NCBI GenBank assembly: GCA_007135995.1
Contig: SLHU01000010.1
Span: 1 to 5,169 of the forward strand
Source of the DNA: Clostridiales bacterium
GTDB lineage: Bacteria; Bacillota; Clostridia; Saccharofermentanales; UBA5734
Length of the DNA stretch: 5,169 nt
Direction: 5' to 3'
Part shown: one piece after another, positions 1-4,562 of the stretch
How positions within the stretch are numbered: the stretch's first letter is position 1
Layout of the letters: each line of letters starts with the position of its first letter
The notes under the pieces: generated by a model
Seen by the model: the letters and a program-made list of their open reading frames with translations, nothing else
Told to the model about the DNA's origin: nothing
Databases searched by the model: none
Made by a program: the position numbers and the translations under genes

Positions 1-177
1 AAAGAGTGCTTGCTGCAGCAGGCAGCTATTCACGCGTCCTGTGACCAGACGTGTGCTTTCTATGCTGATCAGAACATACAGGTATACTGTGATCAAAAGC
101 CTGTTGAAATTGAAAGAGAGCATGCAGTTTGCTGGTTTTCCGCTCAGGCTGGCAAATCCTATACGCTGACCCGCTAA
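1..177 (+). CDS. C-terminal end of an unidentified protein, possibly a glycoside hydrolase (partial)
   Basis: Frame 1 is open from the first base and ends in TAA at 175-177, giving the last 58 residues of a protein whose start lies outside the window. The tail ends in WFSAQAGKSYTLTR. A closing beta-strand of the form 'F-x-T/A-x-x-G-K-x-Y-x-L' is common at the C-terminus of large carbohydrate-active enzymes such as GH95 or GH65-type proteins, so a glycoside hydrolase is a reasonable guess but is not proven. The fragment has five cysteines in 58 residues and no catalytic motif. It converges on the leftward dehydrogenase gene, and the stem-loop at 241-274 lies 63 bp after its stop, which supports a real gene end. 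It would be transcribed head-on to the leftward fork from the origin. I am fairly sure that it is coding, and unsure of its function. Confidence 0.6.
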   Translation, partial: KECLLQQAAIHASCDQTCAFYADQNIQVYCDQKPVEIEREHAVCWFSAQAGKSYTLTR

Positions 178-240
178 GCGGTCAGTTAACGAAGTCCGCC
201 GGATCGTGCCAAAACACAAGGCTGATCAAGGAAAACATTA

Positions 241-274
241 CAGAAACCCGCTTCCTGGAGGAAGCGGGTTTCTG
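241..274. terminator. Perfect 15-bp stem-loop, probable bidirectional terminator
   Basis: Bases 241-255 (CAGAAACCCGCTTCC) are exactly complementary to 260-274, with a 4-base loop TGGA. The stem has a GC-rich core and A3/T3 near its ends. It sits between convergent genes, so it can serve the rightward gene ending at 177 and the leftward dehydrogenase ending at 369. No long T-tract follows on the plus strand. On the minus strand the stem is followed by TAATGTTTTCC, a weak U-run. The remaining bases of this gap (178-240 and 275-368) show no gene or other convincing signal. Confidence 0.75.
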
Positions 275-368
275 CAGCTGTATAGATTATAATGCAATCT
301 GATTGCTCAGTATGCATGTACTTCGGCTTTGCCGTGATATGCGGGTATCATTCTTCCTTAATCAATCT

Positions 369-1811
369 TCAATAAATCTTCCCGGCCGGCAGTCCATCTG
401 CTATTTCCTCTGCCAGGTCGTAAAGCCAGCCAAATCGCTCAGCCAGCCTCAAGGTTGTAAACTTTGGCCTGACCTCCTTGCCGTGGGCAATGGCGTCGTA
501 GGTGTCCTGAATGCTGTATCCAAGCTGATCCGGACGAACAGGGCCGCCAATCGCTGTAATATGGTCTCGCGCTGCTGGCAGAAGTTTGCTGAAACGATCA
601 ACGTAATCGTAGCCGAAAGACGCCATGGCCGCTTCAATCGACTGCTTTTGTGTCTCCCACACTTTGCCCTGCGGCGGCTGCGGGTCGTTTTTCGCGATCG
701 CCTGCTCAGCGAGCGGTCCATAGACGCGCCTGACTTCCTTTTCCCAAACAGCGGCTGGCAGAGGCGGCTTTTGTACCGGCAGGCGACGGCCTTCAAAAAG
801 CCTCATATACAAGGTCATGCCAATCAGTGTGCCAATGCCTACTTTATCGCCATGCAGGCTGCCTTTCTTGTGTCTCTGAATATCACGCATCTCAAGCAGA
901 TGTGATATATGGTGGTCGGAGCCGGATGCCGGCCTTGAGGTGCCCATCATCTGCATCGCGAGGCCTGTGAGCGATAAAGCCTCCATGAGCTGGCTGCAGG
1001 CGGTTTCTTTCTTCTGACGCTCCTGCTGAGCAGCCTTCTCACTGACAGCCAGATCATCAGCCAGGTTAAGACATTGCTCAACCGCCTGGTCTACCAGTCC
1101 GGCGATCAGAGGGCAGTACGCTTCATCCTCCGCGAAGTAAGCCAGCCGCCAGTCAATCAGGGCGATAATTTTTGCCAGAACGTCGCCAAAACCGGCGGCA
1201 ATCATTTTCTGCGGTGCCGCTGCCAGGACAGACGGGTCATATAAAATAAGATCAGGCGCAATACCAGGATACGTTGTCTTAAACCCTTTTACCAAAAGCG
1301 GCGTTGAACCGGACGCGAAGCCATCTACAGAGGCGGCTGTTGCGTAGGCAACAAAAGGTATGCCTGCCATATACGCATTATAGCGTGTGATATCCGTTAA
1401 CGTTCCGCTGCCGCAGGATACCAGAAAGTCTGGTTTGTCGGACATCGCGGTCAGCAGCGTTCCCAGAGACTGCTCGTCTGCATGCAGGTCATCGCGTTCG
1501 AAAACGACCGCTTCCGGACTAAAATCTTTTAATCCTTCCATCAGCGTATCACCTGCAACTGCGCGGGTCTGGATGTCCATAATCACTTTACAGCGCCCGC
1601 TCATCTGCATATCCTTAAGATATAGGCCGGCTTTACCGGCACAATCCTGATCCTTAATCATCGCTTTTGTTTTAATCGTATGGGAACGAGCGCAGGCAGG
1701 GCAGGTTTTCGTTTGACCCATCCAGTTTGACAGCAGGTCTTTATCTATTCTTTTACGCCAGAATTCAGGATGATTCTCTTCTCTCAGTTTCATTGTCAGT
1801 GAAGAATTCAT
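369..1811 (-). CDS. egsA: sn-glycerol-1-phosphate dehydrogenase, AraM/EgsA family
   Basis: The 480-residue protein belongs to the iron-containing alcohol dehydrogenase superfamily, AraM/EgsA branch, which interconverts dihydroxyacetone phosphate and sn-glycerol-1-phosphate with NAD(P)H in the cytosol. The nucleotide-binding motif GSGTLTDITRY is at 134-144 and the family block TAASVDGFAS at 158-167. The expected metal ligands are D210 (AAGFGD), H300 (SRPASGSDHHISH) and H320 (SLHGDKVGIGT); the family uses Ni2+ or Zn2+. An N-terminal CPACARSH (37-44) resembles the C-x-C-G-R-x-H element that I recall in other clostridial homologues. The chain is longer than B. subtilis AraM (roughly 400 residues), with a long N-terminus and an insert around 340-395. 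ATG at 1811 is preceded by AGAGG six bases upstream; Met7 has no such site. The gene is richer in GC than its neighbours. The family call is firm; the physiological role is not visible from the sequence. Confidence 0.9.
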   Translation of the reverse strand: MNSSLTMKLREENHPEFWRKRIDKDLLSNWMGQTKTCPACARSHTIKTKAMIKDQDCAGKAGLYLKDMQMSGRCKVIMDIQTRAVAGDTLMEGLKDFSPEAVVFERDDLHADEQSLGTLLTAMSDKPDFLVSCGSGTLTDITRYNAYMAGIPFVAYATAASVDGFASGSTPLLVKGFKTTYPGIAPDLILYDPSVLAAAPQKMIAAGFGDVLAKIIALIDWRLAYFAEDEAYCPLIAGLVDQAVEQCLNLADDLAVSEKAAQQERQKKETACSQLMEALSLTGLAMQMMGTSRPASGSDHHISHLLEMRDIQRHKKGSLHGDKVGIGTLIGMTLYMRLFEGRRLPVQKPPLPAAVWEKEVRRVYGPLAEQAIAKNDPQPPQGKVWETQKQSIEAAMASFGYDYVDRFSKLLPAARDHITAIGGPVRPDQLGYSIQDTYDAIAHGKEVRPKFTTLRLAERFGWLYDLAEEIADGLPAGKIY

Positions 1812-1845
1812 AGTTTTCCTCTTTCCGCGAAACTATATATAATGA

Positions 1846-1874
1846 AATACATATAAACTATTATTTCATGTAAA
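1846..1874 (-). promoter_or_regulatory. Possible sigma-A promoter for the glycerol-1-phosphate dehydrogenase gene
   Basis: On the minus strand TTTACA (1874-1869, 5 of 6 to TTGACA) is followed after 17 bases by TGTATT (1851-1846, 4 of 6 to TATAAT), about 35 bp before the start codon. The gap is very AT-rich, so a chance match is quite possible. If real, the gene can be expressed apart from the HAD gene upstream. I see no terminator between the two genes. Confidence 0.35.
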
Positions 1875-1882
1875 AATCCATT

Positions 1883-2515
1883 TCAGAAGGCAGATGATAA
1901 GAACTCAAGCTGTTTAAGCAGCTTTATAAGCGGCGATCCTCCCATTGTCTGAAAAGCATGGATGCCATGTTTCTTCGCTTCTTCAACATTTTCCGGACGG
2001 TCGTCGAAATAATATATGTTTTCCGGAAGCAGGCCAATATCACCGATTGTCTGCCGATATATCATCGGATCTGGTTTCATAACACCTAACTCAAAAGATA
2101 AATATAACTTCTTAAAAAACCGGCTGAGCCGATCTCTTTTTTCTACAAAGGACCAGTGAGACGGACTTGTATTTGACAAAATATAAAGAGGATATTGCTC
2201 ATAAAGCGCTGTCAGCATTTTCTCCGTCTGCTCATATGACAAACCGATAATCTGATTGTACGCCTGCTCAAACTGATGATAATCAACGCTGATTTCAACC
2301 TCTTTTTTCAGCTTGTTATAGAGTTCGGAAAATGATTTGATTCTGCCGCTTTCATAATCCTTAACAACCTGGCTCCTGTTCCATGCCTGTTCAGCAGAAG
2401 ATACTGCATCATGATTTTCGCTGCTGATCTGCCATAACGATGATACGTCATTGAGCTTAACCAAAACATTGCCAAGGTCAAAGACCAGGACTTTATCTTC
2501 CTTTTGCTTACTCAT
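1883..2515 (-). CDS. HAD-superfamily phosphatase, YihX-like
   Basis: A 210-residue cytosolic HAD hydrolase with all four motif regions. Motif I is VFDLGNVLV with nucleophile D13; motif II is ILSNTS with S114; the motif III lysine is K147 in GVMKPDPMIY; motif IV is YYFDDRPENV with D171 and D172. Residues 20-100 form the alpha-helical cap. The DLGNV form of motif I, the ELGVMKP stretch and FDDRPENV resemble E. coli YihX, an alpha-D-glucose-1-phosphate phosphatase. The substrate here cannot be read from the sequence and could be another sugar or polyol phosphate. The residue two after the nucleophile is Gly15, not the usual Asp, as in YihX. The gene starts 6 bp after the stop of the membrane-protein gene, so the two are probably co-transcribed. 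AGAGGG lies inside the end of that gene, about 12-13 bases from the ATG, a long spacing. The family is certain, the substrate unknown. Confidence 0.85.
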   Translation of the reverse strand: MSKQKEDKVLVFDLGNVLVKLNDVSSLWQISSENHDAVSSAEQAWNRSQVVKDYESGRIKSFSELYNKLKKEVEISVDYHQFEQAYNQIIGLSYEQTEKMLTALYEQYPLYILSNTSPSHWSFVEKRDRLSRFFKKLYLSFELGVMKPDPMIYRQTIGDIGLLPENIYYFDDRPENVEEAKKHGIHAFQTMGGSPLIKLLKQLEFLSSAF

Positions 2516-2521
2516 AATAAT

Positions 2522-2782
2522 TCATTTCCCTCTGTTTTTTTTCATATAAATTGACAGCGTCAGAAGAAGGGTTATTTGCGGAACCATATTGAACAGGTAG
2601 TAAAGTGTTAAATGATTTCTGGCAATTGAGGAGAGAAGGGTATAATATAATATACCCAAGATGACAGCGGCAATAAGAAACCGCCAGTCAATCAGATGGT
2701 CAGCCAGACCTGTTATCAAGGCGATTAACAAAACGATTAAACCCACACAAAGCGAGCTGAACGCAAAAAACACAAAATCCAC
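2522..2782 (-). CDS. Small membrane protein with three predicted helices, function unknown
   Basis: An 86-residue hydrophobic protein that I do not recognise. Three membrane segments are evident at about 3-26, 33-53 and 57-80, joined by short loops (DHLIDWR and SSIARNH). The C-terminus is basic (KKNRGK), which by the positive-inside rule places it in the cytoplasm and the N-terminus outside. There is no cleavable signal peptide and no catalytic motif. The start is GTG at 2782, preceded by AAGGTGGTGA (2796-2787), one mismatch from the full anti-Shine-Dalgarno complement; no ATG is available in frame. A good extended -10 promoter lies directly upstream. The gene is divergent from dnaA and 6 bp before the HAD gene. 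The strong ribosome site and promoter support a real gene despite its small size. Confidence 0.75.
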   Translation of the reverse strand: MDFVFFAFSSLCVGLIVLLIALITGLADHLIDWRFLIAAVILGILYYTLLSSIARNHLTLYYLFNMVPQITLLLTLSIYMKKNRGK

Positions 2783-2803
2783 ACATTCACCACCTTCCGG
2801 TTT

Positions 2804-2831
2804 AGTATAGCATATTGCGATGAAATGTAAT
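2804..2831 (-). promoter_or_regulatory. Sigma-A promoter with extended -10 for the membrane protein/HAD operon
   Basis: On the minus strand ATTACA (2831-2826, 4 of 6) is followed after 16 bases by TATACT (2809-2804, 5 of 6) with TGC directly before it, an extended -10. Transcription would begin near 2797, leaving a leader of only about 15 bases that starts at the AAGGTGGTGA ribosome site. Confidence 0.6.
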
Positions 2832-2889
2832 ATCCGAGAAGGTATTATGAAATTACCTGATAAAACGCGTTTTTACCCGCTGCTTTTGC

Positions 2890-2918
2890 TTTATTGTAGA
2901 ACAACTTTCTGCTAATAT
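2890..2918 (+). promoter_or_regulatory. Probable dnaA promoter with extended -10
   Basis: TAATAT at 2913-2918 is preceded by TGC, giving an extended -10 (TGCTAATAT). The -35 is poor: TTTATT at 2890-2895 with a 17-base spacer matches TTGACA at only 3 positions. Transcription would start near 2925, which places the upstream in-frame ATG at 2919 outside the message. No good DnaA box is visible in 2783-2918. Confidence 0.5.
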
Positions 2919-2930
2919 ATGGCTAGTGAT

Positions 2931-2941
2931 AAGGATGGAGA
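2931..2941 (+). promoter_or_regulatory. dnaA ribosome binding site
   Basis: AAGGATGGAGA resembles AAGGAGGTGA. Its GGAG (2937-2940) is 11 bases from ATG 2952 and only 2 from ATG 2943, while AAGG (2931-2934) is 8 bases from ATG 2943. It rules out ATG 2919, which lies upstream of the site. Choosing 2952 over 2943 rests mainly on homology. Confidence 0.6.
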
Positions 2942-2951
2942 AATGATACAT

Positions 2952-4301
2952 ATGGAACAACCAGCGTTAAATCAAGTATGGCAGCGTGCCCTTCGCCTGC
3001 TTGAAGGAGAAATATCAGAAATCAGCCTGAATACATGGATCATGCCCATGAAACCTGTGTCCGCCAGTCGTGACGCTTTCGTTTTGTCTGTCCCGAATGA
3101 TTTTCACAAAACGTTTGTTGACCAGTACATTCCGCTCATAAGAAATACAATCAAAGCAGCGTCTTCCGTTGATTATGACGTTCAGATCATTGTGGGCCAG
3201 CCAGAGGCACGTCCGGCACAGCCGACTCAGGAAACGAGTGATGACAGTTCTGACAGGGGGCTTGGCTTTATTGGACAGAGCCGCCTGAATCAGCAATATA
3301 CTTTCGAAGCATTTGTTGTCGGCAGCGGCAACCGCTTCGCACATGCTGCCTGTGTCGCGGTAGCAGAAAAGCAAGGCGGAAGAAATTTTAATCCGCTTTT
3401 CTTATATGGCGGCTCCGGTCTTGGAAAAACACATCTGATGCATGCCATCGGCAATTTTGTTACGAGCCAGTATCCGGACAAACGTGTTTTATATGTTCAA
3501 TGTGAGCAGTTTGTTAATGAATTTATTTATACCATAAAAGAAAACAAGTATGATGATTTTCGCAGCAAATATAGAAATACGGACATGCTTCTGATTGATG
3601 ATATTCAGTTTATTGAAGGCAAAGAGCAGATGCAAATTGAGTTTTTTCATACCTTTAACACATTGTACGAAACAGGCAAAAACATTGTCATGACCTGTGA
3701 TAAACCGCCGCAAAGTCTGGCATCACTTGAAGAAAGGCTCCGGACAAGGTTTTCCTGCGGCCTGACGGTTGATATACAGCCCCCTGATTATGAAACGCGC
3801 GTTGCTATTTTAAAACGCCGCGCTCAAAGCAGCCATGCGACCGTTCCTGAGGAAGTTTTTGATTATATCGCGTCACATGTTGCCTCCAACATAAGAGAAC
3901 TAGAAGGCGCTTTTAATACTGTTTTATGCTACTCTCTGCTGGCTGGTTCAATTACGCTGGATATCGCCAGAGAAGCGCTCAAGGACATTATTCAGCCGGT
4001 AGAAGCTAAAAAAATAAGCTGTTCTGTCATCATGGATGTCGTCTCTCATTTTTACAATGTTACGATTGAAGATCTTAAATCAAACCGCCGCAATAAAGAA
4101 GTGACGCACCCAAGGCAGATTGCCATGTTTTTATGCAGGACACTGCTGAGTATGACGCTGCCGCAGATTGGCATTGAATTTGGCAAAAGAGATCACACGA
4201 CGGTGATGCATGCCTGTAATAAAGTGGGGGAAGCATTAAAAAATGATGATAACAGTCTAAAAAAAGACATTGCTGAAATAAAAACACGCATCAGCAGTTA
4301 A
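2952..4301 (+). CDS. dnaA: Chromosomal replication initiator protein DnaA
   Basis: DnaA binds DnaA boxes at the origin, oligomerises with ATP and opens the duplex. From ATG 2952 the protein has 449 residues, close to the 446 of B. subtilis. Domain I is about 1-82 (LNQVWQRALRLLEGEIS...NTWI), and a short polar linker spans 83-112. The AAA+ domain III begins near YTFEAFVVGSGNRFAHAA, with Walker A GGSGLGKT (153-160), Walker B LLIDDIQF (213-220), sensor 1 TCDKPP (248-253), box VII R262, arginine finger R266 and sensor 2 R315 in NIRELEG. Domain IV has the DNA-binding signature, with DHTT at 414-417. Substitutions at usually conserved sites are GGV to GGS in Walker A, SSDR to TCDK in sensor 1, FEWGL to FSCGL and GGRDH to GKRDH. 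All catalytic residues are kept, so it should be active. In-frame ATGs at 2943 and 2919 exist; 2952 matches the family N-terminus best. Confidence 0.97.
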   Translation: MEQPALNQVWQRALRLLEGEISEISLNTWIMPMKPVSASRDAFVLSVPNDFHKTFVDQYIPLIRNTIKAASSVDYDVQIIVGQPEARPAQPTQETSDDSSDRGLGFIGQSRLNQQYTFEAFVVGSGNRFAHAACVAVAEKQGGRNFNPLFLYGGSGLGKTHLMHAIGNFVTSQYPDKRVLYVQCEQFVNEFIYTIKENKYDDFRSKYRNTDMLLIDDIQFIEGKEQMQIEFFHTFNTLYETGKNIVMTCDKPPQSLASLEERLRTRFSCGLTVDIQPPDYETRVAILKRRAQSSHATVPEEVFDYIASHVASNIRELEGAFNTVLCYSLLAGSITLDIAREALKDIIQPVEAKKISCSVIMDVVSHFYNVTIEDLKSNRRNKEVTHPRQIAMFLCRTLLSMTLPQIGIEFGKRDHTTVMHACNKVGEALKNDDNSLKKDIAEIKTRISS

Positions 4302-4315
4302 AAATATATGGTTGC

Positions 4316-4348
4316 TTATCCACATAATGTATGTGGATAAGTGGATAA
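4316..4348. repeat. DnaA-box triplet with a perfect 10-bp inverted repeat
   Basis: TTATCCACAT (4316-4325) and ATGTGGATAA (4331-4340) are exact inverted copies around a 5-base centre (AATGT), so two consensus boxes face each other. A third box, TTATCCACT on the minus strand (4348-4340), overlaps the second by one base in the same orientation. This is the densest DnaA-binding stretch of the window. The palindrome could also fold in RNA at the end of the dnaA message. Confidence 0.85.
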
Positions 4349-4388
4349 AAAGCGTGTCTGTGACTGTGGAAAGAATGCGTGTTGGAAC

Positions 4389-4397
4389 CTATACACA
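4389..4397 (+). other. DnaA box (8 of 9)
   Basis: CTATACACA differs from TTATNCACA only at the first base. It lies between the dense left cluster and the right tandem pair of the origin. Confidence 0.55.
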
Positions 4398-4473
4398 TAT
4401 GCTGGCCCGTTAAAGGAAATCTGTAAACATGTTTTCAACAGCGCAAACCACGATCGCTCTAGTAAAAACGTGT

Positions 4474-4491
4474 TTATCAACACAATTCACA
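4474..4491 (+). other. Tandem DnaA boxes next to the unwinding region
   Basis: TTATCAACA (4474-4482, one mismatch to TTATCCACA) is followed with no gap by CAATTCACA (4483-4491, 7 of 9 to TTATNCACA), both on the plus strand. Head-to-tail boxes directly before the melting region are the arrangement known from the B. subtilis basal unwinding system. The second site is weak alone; its exact abutment and position support it. Confidence 0.5.
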
Positions 4492-4545
4492 TACCATAAG
4501 AAGAAAAGTGATAAACTATATAAGATATATAAAGAAGCTAAACAT
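4492..4545. other. AT-rich probable DNA unwinding element
   Basis: Directly after the tandem DnaA boxes comes a run of about 54 bp that is mostly A and T, including TATATAAGATATATAAAG. Its first part, 4495-4508 (CATAAGAAGAAAAG), can be read as successive triplets with a central A, as DnaA-trio elements require, but the A-richness makes the reading frame ambiguous. It ends just before the dnaN ribosome site. The position between boxes and dnaN matches the known unwinding site in Bacillus. Confidence 0.6.
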
Positions 4546-4548
4546 GCC

Positions 4549-4555
4549 AAGGAGG
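4549..4555 (+). promoter_or_regulatory. dnaN ribosome binding site
   Basis: AAGGAGG is a perfect Shine-Dalgarno sequence 7 bases before ATG 4563. It fixes the dnaN start and suggests strong translation. Confidence 0.9.
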
Positions 4556-4562
4556 ATCAAGT

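Larger units (their letters stand above)
4302..4562. other. oriC: Replication origin oriC (dnaA-dnaN intergenic region)
   Basis: This 261-bp non-coding gap between dnaA and dnaN is the standard position of oriC in Firmicutes. It carries two perfect DnaA boxes (4316-4324 plus, 4332-4340 minus), three one-mismatch boxes (4340-4348 minus, 4389-4397 plus, 4474-4482 plus) and weaker 7-of-9 sites (4365-4373 minus, 4432-4440 plus, 4483-4491 plus). An AT-rich stretch follows at 4492-4545, before the dnaN ribosome site. The dense boxes are at the dnaA end and the tandem pair abuts the AT-rich part. It may also hold the dnaN promoter, but I could not assign -35 and -10 boxes with confidence. Confidence 0.9.

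Noticed and set aside
294..306. GCAATC-T-GATTGC palindrome
   Set aside because: The arms are separated by one base, so no stable hairpin forms. It is short enough to occur by chance and touches no gene start.
303..905. A 200-codon rightward open frame
   Set aside because: It lies almost entirely antisense to the dehydrogenase gene, whose motifs are unmistakable. Its product has no recognisable motif or convincing ribosome site.
1812..1882. Short inverted repeats (ATGAAAT/ATTTCAT) as a terminator or operator between the HAD and dehydrogenase genes
   Set aside because: The arms are AT-only apart from one pair and widely spaced, and no T-run follows. Expected by chance in such AT-rich DNA.
2919..2951. 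ATG 2919 as the dnaA start
   Set aside because: It overlaps the probable -10 region, has no ribosome site before it, and adds residues (MASDKDGE) not seen at the N-terminus of known DnaA proteins.
3015..3374. A leftward 119-codon open frame inside dnaA
   Set aside because: It is antisense to the conserved DnaA domains and has no independent coding signal. The same holds for the shorter leftward frames at 3290-3481, 3489-3713 and 4075-4287.
4509..4516. TGATAAAC as a further DnaA box or partner of GTTTATCA at 4472-4479
   Set aside because: As a box it matches only about 5 of 9 positions. The 8-bp inverted pairing across 29 bases is plausible by chance in an AT-rich region.
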